33,998 nt of DNA from Coriobacteriales bacterium (GCA_016213085.1 JACRBU010000101.1:1-33998); one strand, 5' to 3'; positions 1 to 6,857 are shown, numbered from the stretch's first letter. Notes: a model not told the origin generated them from the sequence alone. Program-made: numbers and translations.

Positions 1-1
1 C

Positions 2-613
2 CCACAACTCGCGATCACGCCCTCCGACACCACGCCGGCGTACGGCACGAACACCCGCATCTACACGGACTTCGCCGAGCCGGGCGGCGGTCCGGTCGTC
101 GGTGAGCAGATGGCGCTCCTGCGGTGGGACTCATCCGCCGGTGGATGGGAGGAGATCGCGACGGCCCCGACCGGTGCTGACGGTGTGGCCACGTTCACGG
201 TCTCTCCGACGAGCAAGGCGACCTATACGGTGGGGGTCGATGTCGGCTCTGACCCAACGGTCCCGCTCGACGATGCCGGGCGCACGATCACGCCGCACGT
301 CTATCTGAGCGCGCCGTGGACATCGTCGAGCACGCTCAAGCGAACGACCACCTACACCTGCTACGCGACCCTTCGCCCGGAGCACCCCGCCGGTCAGAAG
401 ACCGTGCTGTTCAAGACGTATCGCCTGGTCAACGGCTCCTACCGCTACTACAAGACCTTCTACGGCACCAATGCCGACTACCTGACGTACACGCGCTCTT
501 CGGCAAGGATCAGGCTGCCGTACTCGGGCAAGTGGAAGGTCCTCGGCTGGACGGCGAGCGACGCCGGCCACGCGCAGACCACCGGGCCCGCGAGGTACGT
601 GACGGTCAAGTAA
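2..613 (+). CDS. Secreted/surface protein, C-terminal part (cut by window start)
   Basis: The reading frame is open to the left edge, so only the last 203 residues are visible and no start or signal peptide can be assigned. The first roughly 95 residues form an Ig-like beta domain (motif PAYGTNTRIY near its start, then DGVATFTVSP). From 296 on comes the C-terminal module shared by four other proteins in this window. It contains the LRPEHPAG and GKWKVLGW motifs, many Tyr/Thr/Lys residues, and ends exactly at YVTVK followed by TAA. There is no LPXTG motif and no hydrophobic tail. The N-terminal function is unknown. By analogy with the complete relatives it is very likely exported, but this is inference because the signal peptide lies outside the window. 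Confidence 0.85.
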   Translation, partial: PQLAITPSDTTPAYGTNTRIYTDFAEPGGGPVVGEQMALLRWDSSAGGWEEIATAPTGADGVATFTVSPTSKATYTVGVDVGSDPTVPLDDAGRTITPHVYLSAPWTSSSTLKRTTTYTCYATLRPEHPAGQKTVLFKTYRLVNGSYRYYKTFYGTNADYLTYTRSSARIRLPYSGKWKVLGWTASDAGHAQTTGPARYVTVK

Positions 614-674
614 CGCCGAAAGTCCCACGTGCCGAGTGTCACAGCCAGGTGCTACCATCCCGACTGGAGGGTAA

Positions 675-699
675 CGAGGGGCCTTGGGGACGGCCCTCG
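675..699 (+). terminator. Imperfect GC-rich hairpin, possible terminator
   Basis: CGAGGGGCC (675-683) can pair with GGCCCTCG (692-699) if one G is bulged, with an 8-base loop. It lies 62 bases after the stop of the first gene and about 100 bases before the next start. There is no T-run, as is usual in this window. It could instead be part of the 5' leader of the next gene. Confidence 0.35.
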
Positions 700-797
700 C
701 GACGTGCACGGGTGTGCAGTCGATTCCCGCCGTTTCCATGAGGTGCGTGTTCTGTGCTGCGCGCGCGGCCGGACTCGCAAGAGGGAGAGGTACCTGC

Positions 798-2009
798 ATG
801 AGACGCATGACCGCGCTCGTTCTCGCCGCCGTGCTCGTGGTAGCGATGACGGCAACACCCGCCGCAGCGGCAACACTCGGATCGCTGCGTGCATTCACCG
901 CCGCCCCCATGGGCATGTCGGCTCTCGCCGAGGGCGCCAAGCAGGGCCCTGCGGGACACTCCGGCACGATCGGCGCCGAGGACACCGAGGGCAACGACGA
1001 CATCGACGTCGCCAACGACCTCAACCTGAATCCGATGACCGGCACGCTGGACGTCGCCACCGACGAGATCGACGTCTACAAGATCACGCTTGCCGAGGGC
1101 GAGACGTTCTGGGCGTCGCTCGACGGACAGGCAGGCACGGACTTCGACCTCTACCTGTACGGTCCCGATGCGAGCAGCGTGGAGACCGCCACCCCGGCTT
1201 CGTACAACGCCGTTTCGGAGTACCCGAACGGCCTTGTCCATGAGGCAACGGTCGCCGGCGACTACTACGTGGTCGCGTACTCCGACACGTGGGACGGCGG
1301 TGACGGTGGCGCCGGTACCTACACGATCCGCTGGGCGACCGACGTCGGCTTCGCTGGAGACCAGTCCGCATCCGTCGTGAACTACCAGAAGCCGGCGTTC
1401 CTGCTGGCCGCGTTCCTTCAAGATCAGGTCGCCCAGAACCCGATCGCTGGCGAGTGGATCCGACTCTACGTGAGGCGCTCGACCGGCAACTTCGCGGTCA
1501 TCAGCTCGCAGCCCGCGCTGCTGACCGACGCCGAGGGTATCGGCATGGATGCTGAGGACCTCCCCGGCTGGGTGGTCACGCCATACAACAAGACGAGCTA
1601 CTACGTGTCGGTCGACCAGTGGTGCGGCAATCCCGAGCACACCGAGTCGGACGTGCCGAACGCCTTCTGGGGTCCGTTCACGGTGACTCCGCGGGTCTAC
1701 ATCTCGACGCCGTATCCTCTGTCGTCGGTCAAGCGGAACACCTACGTCAGCTGGCGCGGAACGCTCAAGCCGCGTCACACCTCAGGTGCGAAGACCGTGA
1801 CGCTCAAGGCCGAGCACTACGAGAGCGGCAAGTGGGTGCTGCGCGCGACCGGCGCAGCCACGAACAAGAACGGCGCGACCGGTGCCTCGACCATCACCGG
1901 GCGGCTCAAGCTGACCCGCACCGGACGCTGGCGCATCTACGGCTACGCGCCGAGCGACACCTACCATGCGTCGACCAAGGGCGGCTACAAGTACCTCACC
2001 GTCAAGTAG
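798..2009 (+). CDS. Secreted PPC-like protein with shared C-terminal module
   Basis: The protein is 403 residues. ATG 798 is preferred over an upstream in-frame ATG at 684 because it has a purine-rich ribosome site (GAGGGAGAGG, 781-790) and starts a clean signal peptide (Met-Arg-Arg, a hydrophobic core, then Ala-rich cleavage region near residue 23). Residues about 72-181 resemble a bacterial pre-peptidase C-terminal (PPC) domain: a GTLDVATDEIDVYKI motif followed by DFDLYLYGPDA, and a Gly-rich GAGTYTIRW end. About 185-297 is an Ig-like region. Residues 299-403 are the shared terminal module, with LKPRHTSG, GRWRIYGY and a final YLTVK. No catalytic domain is visible, so it is probably a binding or structural surface protein. 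It probably belongs with the partial gene upstream, whose tail is very similar. Confidence 0.88.
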   Translation: MRRMTALVLAAVLVVAMTATPAAAATLGSLRAFTAAPMGMSALAEGAKQGPAGHSGTIGAEDTEGNDDIDVANDLNLNPMTGTLDVATDEIDVYKITLAEGETFWASLDGQAGTDFDLYLYGPDASSVETATPASYNAVSEYPNGLVHEATVAGDYYVVAYSDTWDGGDGGAGTYTIRWATDVGFAGDQSASVVNYQKPAFLLAAFLQDQVAQNPIAGEWIRLYVRRSTGNFAVISSQPALLTDAEGIGMDAEDLPGWVVTPYNKTSYYVSVDQWCGNPEHTESDVPNAFWGPFTVTPRVYISTPYPLSSVKRNTYVSWRGTLKPRHTSGAKTVTLKAEHYESGKWVLRATGAATNKNGATGASTITGRLKLTRTGRWRIYGYAPSDTYHASTKGGYKYLTVK

Positions 2010-2022
2010 TCATCCGCGTAGA

Positions 2023-2172
2023 GTGCTCTCGAGGGGGCGGCCCGTCGGGTCGCCCCCTCGTCGTCTCCAGCCGCAGCGCGATGAAGCGGTCGCCATCGCT
2101 CGCAAGCGGCTGGCCAGCGGAGAGATCGCGCCCGAGCAGTTCGACGAGACTGCGCGCACCCTCTCGGGGTAG
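2023..2172 (+). pseudogene. SHOCT-domain remnant or very short SHOCT ORF
   Basis: An open frame ending at TAG 2170-2172 translates near its end to RDEAVAIARKRLASGEIAP followed by EQFDETARTL. This fits the SHOCT (short C-terminal) domain pattern of a helix, Gly-Glu-Ile, then a Phe/Tyr-containing helix. The domain normally sits at the end of a larger, often membrane, protein. Here the frame upstream is Arg/Pro-rich, has no ribosome site, and runs through the terminator hairpin at 2031-2059. The only start inside this region is GTG 2023. I read it as the tail of a decayed gene, but a 49-residue product cannot be excluded. Confidence 0.5.
2031..2059 (+). terminator. Strong hairpin terminator
   Basis: GAGGGGGCG (2031-2039) pairs perfectly with CGCCCCCTC (2051-2059) over 9 bp with an 11-base loop, 21 bases after the stop of the preceding gene. 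There is no U-tract. The same stem sequence recurs at 24841-24875 behind another surface-protein gene. Confidence 0.75.
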
Positions 2173-2243
2173 GCTTATGGACGGAGGAGCGCGACGCGGG
2201 GCCGAAAAGCGTAAGGTGCAGCTTCCGCGCGCGACATACGAGC

Positions 2244-3635
2244 ATGGCCGAAAGAACCTCTGAGCTTCGGAGTATCCTCGCGCGCACGCGTTCGGACGCG
2301 AGCCTCTTCTCACGCGCGCTCCGCGGCGACCCGATCGCCTTCTCCGAGATCTACCGGCGCTACCACCCGCGCGTCTACGCGTTCTGTCTCTCGCGGCTTC
2401 TCGACCCCGCGCTCGCCGAGGATGCGGCGCAAGAGACGTTCGTCCGATTCCTTCACGCCGACCCGGCCACCGTCGACAACGCTCGCTCGTGGCTCTTCGG
2501 CGTCGCCCGTAACGTCAGCATCGACATCATCCGGCAGCGCAAGCGTGTGCTGACCACCGACGTCGATGACGACTCGATGACCGAGACCGCCGCCGATTCC
2601 GGCGAGGAGCTGCTCCGACGCGAGCAGGGCCGTTCCATCATGCTCGCGATGCGGCGGCTCCGTCCTCGCTACCGCACTGCGCTCGTCCTGCGCGAACTGC
2701 ACGGCATGTCATCGGCGGAGATCGCGGTCGCGCTCGAGACCACGCCGGGCGCGGTGGACACGCTCGTCAACCGCGCGCGCGACGCCTTCGGCCGGATGTA
2801 CGCGGAGGTCTGCGACCTGCCCGAGGAATGCCGAAGGGCGTTTCCGCTCATCTACAAGCGGCTGGGGACCGGGCTCGATGAGCCCGAGGAAGCCAGACTG
2901 CAGGCGCACGTCGAGACATGCGAACGATGCCGCGCCGAGGCCCGTCGTGCGTCGTCGCCGTCGAGGCTCACCGGCGCGGTGCCGCTCCTGATGCCGCTTG
3001 GCGCTGCGAAGCGTGGCGCGATCGGGCAGCTGCTTGCGTCGCTCGATCCGCAGCTGCTGACCATCCCGACCGTATCGACCCCGATCATGCAGAGCGCCGG
3101 CGTGAAGATGGCGGCGGCGGCGTTCGCCGTGACGGCCGTGATCGCTGCTCCGGTCACCAAGGGCGTCGTCGACCAGCAGAAGGCGACTCAGCAGTCTCGC
3201 GTCGAGAGCGCGCTGGTTCGGCCGCTTCCCGATGTCGACGCGAAGACCGGCGTGCCGACGTCCCACGGGACAGGAGGATCCGAGTCGCACGGCTCCGCGA
3301 AGGGTGCGGCGTCGCGTGGGTCGAAGCCGAGCCTCGGAGCTGCGAGCGAGCACGCGCAAGGACGCAGGGCTGACGCCGGTTCGCACGGCAAGCATTCGTC
3401 GGGCTCGGGCTCTTCGGCCGGCCATTCATCGGCGGGGAAGGGCGGCGCCGATTCGAGCCACAAGTCGTCGAGTTCCGGCGGCCATTCGAGCGACGGATCG
3501 TCGAAGAAGGGGTCGTCGGCAGGCGGTTCCGATCACGGCAAGTCCGACCTGAAGCCGTCCAAGTCCTCGAAAGGGGGCTCGTCGAAGTCGCACTCGAATG
3601 GCAGCTCCGGCGAGCACGGAGACCAGCGGCACTGA
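2244..3635 (+). CDS. ECF-type sigma factor fused to anti-sigma-like zinc motif and membrane segment
   Basis: The protein is 463 residues, far longer than the usual 170-220 of an ECF sigma factor. Region 2 lies at about 36-95 (RYHPRVYAFCLSRL, then EDAAQETFVRFLH and ARSWLFGVARN). Region 4 lies at about 130-185 (RPRYRTALVLRELHGMSSAE, then a helix-turn-helix ending NRARDAFGRMY). After this comes H222-x3-C226-x2-C229, the zinc-binding signature of ZAS anti-sigma domains. A hydrophobic, Ala-rich segment at about 287-305 is a probable membrane span. The last roughly 130 residues are a low-complexity Ser/Gly/Lys/His tail, presumably outside the cell. This suggests a self-contained membrane-tethered sigma/anti-sigma protein. 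ATG 2244 is used although its ribosome site is weak. Its targets are not visible, though neighbouring surface-protein genes are candidates. Confidence 0.85.
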   Translation: MAERTSELRSILARTRSDASLFSRALRGDPIAFSEIYRRYHPRVYAFCLSRLLDPALAEDAAQETFVRFLHADPATVDNARSWLFGVARNVSIDIIRQRKRVLTTDVDDDSMTETAADSGEELLRREQGRSIMLAMRRLRPRYRTALVLRELHGMSSAEIAVALETTPGAVDTLVNRARDAFGRMYAEVCDLPEECRRAFPLIYKRLGTGLDEPEEARLQAHVETCERCRAEARRASSPSRLTGAVPLLMPLGAAKRGAIGQLLASLDPQLLTIPTVSTPIMQSAGVKMAAAAFAVTAVIAAPVTKGVVDQQKATQQSRVESALVRPLPDVDAKTGVPTSHGTGGSESHGSAKGAASRGSKPSLGAASEHAQGRRADAGSHGKHSSGSGSSAGHSSAGKGGADSSHKSSSSGGHSSDGSSKKGSSAGGSDHGKSDLKPSKSSKGGSSKSHSNGSSGEHGDQRH

Positions 3636-3651
3636 TGTGACGAGAATCACG
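3636..3651 (+). promoter_or_regulatory. CRP/FNR-like palindromic site
   Basis: TGTGA-N6-TCACG begins immediately after the stop of the sigma-factor gene. One base in the right half differs from the TGTGA-N6-TCACA consensus. Its centre (about 3643.5) is roughly 43 bases before the transcription start expected from the promoter proposed at 3653-3680, the usual position of a class II activator site. No CRP-family gene is in the window. Confidence 0.45.
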
Positions 3652-3652
3652 C

Positions 3653-3680
3653 CTAACAATTCGCGTGTGGGGTGTAAGGT
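3653..3680 (+). promoter_or_regulatory. Candidate promoter for the Cys/Pro-tailed secreted protein
   Basis: CTAACA (3653-3658, four of six matches to TTGACA) and TAAGGT (3675-3680, three of six matches to TATAAT) are separated by 16 bases. They lie in the least GC-rich part of the intergenic region. The match is weak and depends partly on the neighbouring CRP-like site. Confidence 0.3.
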
Positions 3681-3761
3681 TCATCGCCTTCGCCCGACGT
3701 ACCGATGAGTCAGGCGTCACAGCTCGCAACGCGGGCACAGGAACGCATAGGGGGCCAGTCC

Positions 3762-4313
3762 ATGAGGAATCGGAAGTTCGTATCCCTGCTTGGCGTCGCG
3801 CTCGTCGCGATGCTGGTGCTCGGGGGCGTGAGCGCCGCCGTCGCTAAGCCGAAGCGCGCGCCCAAGCCCGACTTGGCGGCGAAAGCCGTTGCTCAACACG
3901 TCTCCACCGGCAGCCTCGTGCGCAATCTCGCGACGCTGGCGGACGTCTCACCCTCCGAGATCAACGCGCAGCGTCGGCTCGGAAGGTCGCTCAGCTCGAT
4001 CGCCACGAGCTACAGCGTCGAGCCCACTGCGGTCGTCGACATGACGCTCGCCAAGCTCAAGGCCCGCCTGACCTGGCTTGCGAAGAAGAAGAAGTGCTCA
4101 AAGGCGAAGGCGCACAAGCTGGTCGCCAAGGCCGAAGCTCGCCTCTGGCGCCTGATGAACGCCGTGCCCCCCTGCATCGTGCCGGCACCGTCGACCCCTC
4201 CGACAGCCTGTCCGGATCCGTGTACGCCCCCCACCGGGTGCCCGGATCCCGGGACGGAGCCGACATCATGTCCGCGTCCGGGGAAACCCGGTTGGGGATT
4301 CGGCAAGGGGTAG
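3762..4313 (+). CDS. Small secreted protein with Cys/Pro-rich tail
   Basis: The protein is 183 residues. ATG 3762 follows a GGGGG ribosome site and opens a signal peptide (MRNRKFVSLL then a hydrophobic core ending SAAVA). An upstream in-frame ATG at 3705 would bury this signal. Residues about 40-125 are helical and resemble the secreted helical repeats in which SPSEI-, GRSLSSIA- and long Ala/Lys helices alternate (LysM-like spacing but not LysM). This is fold-level resemblance only. From about residue 145 the chain becomes Pro/Thr/Cys-rich with three short repeats of the type Pro-Thr-x-Cys-Pro-x-Pro, then a Gly-rich end. The cysteines could form disulfides or bind metal. No enzymatic function is recognised. 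It stands alone between a CRP-like site and a strong terminator. Confidence 0.8.
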   Translation: MRNRKFVSLLGVALVAMLVLGGVSAAVAKPKRAPKPDLAAKAVAQHVSTGSLVRNLATLADVSPSEINAQRRLGRSLSSIATSYSVEPTAVVDMTLAKLKARLTWLAKKKKCSKAKAHKLVAKAEARLWRLMNAVPPCIVPAPSTPPTACPDPCTPPTGCPDPGTEPTSCPRPGKPGWGFGKG

Positions 4314-4340
4314 CACCCGTTCAACAGACGTTTTGGGATG

Positions 4341-4372
4341 AAGGGCGGCCGCCGCGGGTCGCCCTTCGTTTT
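4341..4372 (+). terminator. Rho-independent terminator
   Basis: AAGGGCG (4341-4347) pairs with CGCCCTT (4360-4366), followed by CGTTTT. It lies 28 bases after the stop of the secreted-protein gene. This is one of the few hairpins here with a T-run. Confidence 0.8.
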
Positions 4373-4435
4373 GCGCCGCGGGCAGGTCGGCGCAACGTCC
4401 GCCTCCGCTGCGAGGCTCAGTCTCGCTGATCGCGC

Positions 4436-4464
4436 TTGCGCTCTCCGCAGACCTCAGCTATCGT
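4436..4464 (+). promoter_or_regulatory. Candidate ars operon promoter
   Basis: TTGCGC (4436-4441) and TATCGT (4459-4464) are spaced by 17 bases, 42 bases before the arsR start. The -10 box overlaps the left end of the symmetric operator candidate at 4460-4482, which fits repression by ArsR. Confidence 0.45.
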
Positions 4465-4482
4465 TTATCGGCGATGGACGAT
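4460..4482 (+). promoter_or_regulatory. Candidate ArsR operator: 23-bp symmetric dyad
   Basis: The sequence has the form ATCG-N3-ATCG-N-CGAT-N3-CGAT, exactly symmetric in all sixteen specified bases about position 4471. It lies over and just downstream of the -10 box and 24 bases before the arsR start codon. A winged-helix dimer of the ArsR/SmtB type is the natural candidate to bind it. Confidence 0.6.
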
Positions 4483-4505
4483 GAAGCCCTGAATGGAGGC
4501 AGCCC

Positions 4506-4808
4506 GTGACGGACGCTCGGATCGCTGAAGTCGCTCGCGCCCTGGCCAATCCCTCCCGCGTCAGGCTCCTTCGGCTGCTCGCATCGCAAACCGAATGCAA
4601 GGGGGCCGAGATCTTCAGCGAACTTCCGCTGGCTCAGTCGACCGTATCGGAGCATCTGAAGGTGTTGCGTGACGCGGGACTCGTGAACTCGACTCCCGCC
4701 GGTACGGGGACGGCGTACTGCTTGGCGCCGGGCGCGATCTCCGAGCTGTCCGCCGCGCTCTCCGATCTCCTAGCCGAATGCCGGTCCTGCCGAAGCTCAG
4801 CCTGCTGA
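4506..4808 (+). CDS. arsR: ArsR/SmtB-family arsenic-responsive repressor
   Basis: A 100-residue winged-helix protein, typical size for the family. It starts at GTG 4506 behind a GGAGGC ribosome site. The N-terminal half carries ANPSRVRLLRLL, and the recognition helix is LAQSTVSEHLKVLRDAGLV. The classical ELCVCDL metal site on the DNA-binding helix is absent (the region reads ECKGAEI). Instead three cysteines cluster at the extreme C-terminus: C92, C95 and C100. This resembles ArsR variants that bind arsenite through C-terminal cysteines. The gene sits directly upstream of the ACR3 pump, so repression of this operon, relieved by As(III), is the expected role. Metal choice is inferred from context. 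Confidence 0.9.
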   Translation: MTDARIAEVARALANPSRVRLLRLLASQTECKGAEIFSELPLAQSTVSEHLKVLRDAGLVNSTPAGTGTAYCLAPGAISELSAALSDLLAECRSCRSSAC

Positions 4809-4860
4809 GCCTTCCGGTGCCTGACCACTCCCTGACCCGCACCCACGAAAGGCGTCTACC

Positions 4861-5970
4861 ATGGCCCGAGGCGTGTCCGCCCGACTGAGTTTCCTCGACC
4901 GCTATCTGACGGTCTGGATCTTCCTCGCGATGGCGGCGGGTGTGGCGCTCGGTGCGCTCGTCCCGGCCGTGGCGAGCGGGATCCAGAGCCTGAGTATCGG
5001 AACCACGAACATCCCGATCGCTATCGGGCTGATCCTGATGATGTATCCGCCGCTCGCAAAGGTGAAGTACGAAGAACTCGGCGACGTGTTTCGAAACACA
5101 AGGGCTTTCAGCCTCGCGATGGCCCTCAACTGGATCGTCGCGCCGGCGCTCATGTTCGGGTTGGCCGTGCTGTTCATGCGCGACGCCCCCGAGTACTTCG
5201 CGGGCCTGATCCTCATCGGAATCGCCCCGTGTATCGCGATGGTCATCGTCTGGAACGATCTCGCTCAAGGGGACTGCGAATTCGCGGCGAGCCTCGTGGC
5301 CGTGAACGCCGTGATGCAGGTGCTGTTCTACAGTTTCTACGCGTGGCTCCTGCTCACGGTGCTGCCACCTCTCTTCGGCGTGCAGAGCCAGGCTGTGCAC
5401 GTCACCATCGGCCAGATTGCGACGAGCGTGTTCATCTACCTGGGCATCCCGTTCATCGCGGGTGTTGCGACCCGCTTCGCGCTGGTGCGCTTGAAGGGAC
5501 GCCGCTGGTACGATTCGGTATTCGTTCCGCGCATATCGCCGATCACTCTCGTCGCGCTTCTCACGACCATCGTGGTGATGTTCTCGCTCAAAGGCGGGCT
5601 CATCGTGCAGATCCCGCTCGACGTGATCCGTGTGGCGATACCGCTGCTCGTCTTCTTCCTCGTGATGTTCTTCCTGACGTTCTGGCTGGCGAAGCGCACC
5701 GGCCAGACGTACCCGACATCCACGACCCTGTCATTCACCGCCTCGAGCAACAACTTCGAGCTTGCCATCGCGGTTGCGGTCGGCGTCTTCGGGCTGCAGA
5801 GCGGGGCCGCGTTTGCCGCGGTCATCGGGCCACTGGTCGAGGTCCCTGTGCTCATCGGACTCGTGAATGTCGCGCTCTGGTTGCAGCGACGTTGGTACCC
5901 GGGCGTCAGTCCCGCAGAGGCCGAGCTGCTCGCCGCCGCAGATGCGACCTGCTCGCTGCGTGAGGACTGA
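4861..5970 (+). CDS. acr3: ACR3-family arsenite efflux permease
   Basis: The 369-residue polytopic membrane protein has about ten hydrophobic segments, the usual length and shape of the ACR3 branch of the BART superfamily. It exports arsenite (and in some members antimonite) using the proton motive force. The conserved cysteine lies in [16 protein letters not shown] at residue 124, and the conserved acidic residue is in [14 protein letters not shown]. The N-terminal segment [15 protein letters not shown] and the [11 protein letters not shown] loop are family hallmarks. ATG 4861 is 52 bases after the arsR stop. The next gene begins 2 bases after this stop, so the three genes are probably one operon. 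No separate arsenate reductase is visible in the window. Confidence 0.95.
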   Translation: MARGVSARLSFLDRYLTVWIFLAMAAGVALGALVPAVASGIQSLSIGTTNIPIAIGLILMMYPPLAKVKYEELGDVFRNTRAFSLAMALNWIVAPALMFGLAVLFMRDAPEYFAGLILIGIAPCIAMVIVWNDLAQGDCEFAASLVAVNAVMQVLFYSFYAWLLLTVLPPLFGVQSQAVHVTIGQIATSVFIYLGIPFIAGVATRFALVRLKGRRWYDSVFVPRISPITLVALLTTIVVMFSLKGGLIVQIPLDVIRVAIPLLVFFLVMFFLTFWLAKRTGQTYPTSTTLSFTASSNNFELAIAVAVGVFGLQSGAAFAAVIGPLVEVPVLIGLVNVALWLQRRWYPGVSPAEAELLAAADATCSLRED

Positions 5971-5972
5971 CG

Positions 5973-6767
5973 ATGCGTCGCATCGCGCTCTTCAGCGACA
6001 TCCACGCCAACGCCGCCGCGCTCGACGCTGTGCTCGCCGACATCGAGGCCAGTGGGATCGAGGAGGTCTACTGCCTCGGTGACCTGGTGGGTTACGGCCC
6101 TCGGCCGGGCGACGTGATCGCGCGCATCCGCGAGAGCGGCACTCCGACGATCACCGGCAACTACGACGATGGCGTCGGCTACCGCCGAGGGCAGTGCGGC
6201 TGCTATTACGGCACGCCCGAGGCCAGGGCCGACGGTGACGCGAGCTACGCATTCACCGACGCCTCCCTCGACGACGAGGAGCACGCGTTCCTCACGACGC
6301 TCCTCCACGAGATCCGCTTTGAGATCGACGGAGCCCGCGTGCTGCTCTGCCACGGCAGCCCCCGGCGGATCAACGAATACCTGATGCCGGACCGAACCGA
6401 CGCGCACCTCGCGAAGCTCGCCGACGCCGCCGACGCCGACGTCGTGTGCGTCGGCCACGTCCACATCCCGTACCATCGCGCTCTCGAAGGCGGGGACGGC
6501 CGTCGCGTGCACTACGTGAGCGACGGCTCCGTCGGCAAGCCGAAGGACGGCGACCCTCGCGGGTGCTGGGCGGAGCTCGTCTTCGGTGGTGAGTCCGAGG
6601 CGCGCGCCGCAGACCCGGGGGACTCGGCCATCGGGCCTGTCGGCACGAGCGACGTTTGGCTCGCGGTGCGCTTCCACCGCGCGGCCTACGACATCGAAAC
6701 GGTTGCGTCCGAGATGGTCGGCGCGGGGCTCCCGCCGAGGCTTGCCGAGGCGCTTCGGCAAGCCTGA
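5973..6767 (+). CDS. Calcineurin-like metallophosphoesterase in ars operon
   Basis: The protein has 264 residues with all metallophosphoesterase blocks in order: FSDIHANAAAL near residue 7, CLGDLVGYGP near 34, GNYDD near 61, CHGSPRRINEY near 128, and GHVHIPYHR near 165. The DxH, GDxxGYG, GNxD and GHxH metal ligands are intact, so it should be an active two-metal phosphoesterase. Its substrate is unknown. A Cys-containing insert (QCGCYYG, about residues 74-80) follows the GNYDD block. Start ATG 5973 is 2 bases after the acr3 stop, implying coupled translation and a role linked to arsenic resistance or to phosphate/arsenate metabolism. That role is inferred from position only. The C-terminal 45 residues are poorly conserved in appearance. 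Confidence 0.88.
   Translation: MRRIALFSDIHANAAALDAVLADIEASGIEEVYCLGDLVGYGPRPGDVIARIRESGTPTITGNYDDGVGYRRGQCGCYYGTPEARADGDASYAFTDASLDDEEHAFLTTLLHEIRFEIDGARVLLCHGSPRRINEYLMPDRTDAHLAKLADAADADVVCVGHVHIPYHRALEGGDGRRVHYVSDGSVGKPKDGDPRGCWAELVFGGESEARAADPGDSAIGPVGTSDVWLAVRFHRAAYDIETVASEMVGAGLPPRLAEALRQA
6738..6765 (+). terminator. Perfect 11-bp hairpin overlapping a stop codon
   Basis: AGGCTTGCCGA (6738-6748) pairs perfectly with TCGGCAAGCCT (6755-6765) with a 6-base loop. The stem runs through the last codons of the phosphoesterase gene and includes the first base of its TGA. There is no T-run after it. It probably ends the ars transcript or protects its 3' end. Confidence 0.55.
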
Positions 6768-6775
6768 CGGACTAG

Positions 6776-6804
6776 TTGCAGGCAGACCCTTCCAAGCGCA
6801 TCAT
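6776..6804 (+). promoter_or_regulatory. Candidate promoter for the protease gene
   Basis: TTGCAG (6776-6781) and CATCAT (6799-6804) are separated by 17 bases. They precede the subtilase gene by about 100 bases, placing the hairpin at 6824-6857 inside its 5' leader. Confidence 0.3.
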
Positions 6805-6823
6805 TCGAGACACCTTTTAGCTG

Positions 6824-6857
6824 CGAGCGGTCGCTCCTACGAGGAGACGGCCGCTCG
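6824..6857 (+). other. Long imperfect hairpin in the 5' leader of the protease gene
   Basis: CGAGCGG (6824-6830) pairs with CCGCTCG (6851-6857). Inside this, T-G, C-G and G-C pairs lead, after one bulged A, to CTCC (6834-6837) pairing with GGAG (6843-6846). The total is about 14 bp around a 5-base loop. It lies 46 bases before the start codon. It may be a second terminator for the ars operon or a regulatory leader. Confidence 0.4.

Noticed and set aside
639-1778. 379-residue minus-strand frame
   Set aside because: It is opposite the secreted PPC-like gene, which has a signal peptide and a ribosome site. No recognisable domain is present.
3421-3632. Low-complexity Ser/Gly/Lys/His tail of the sigma factor as a frameshift artefact
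   Set aside because: The frame shows continued third-position bias and the composition is gradual from about residue 330. It ends at a normal stop with a regulatory site right after.
5436-6761. 441-residue minus-strand frame
   Set aside because: It spans the antisense of acr3 and the phosphoesterase, both of which have complete family motifs.
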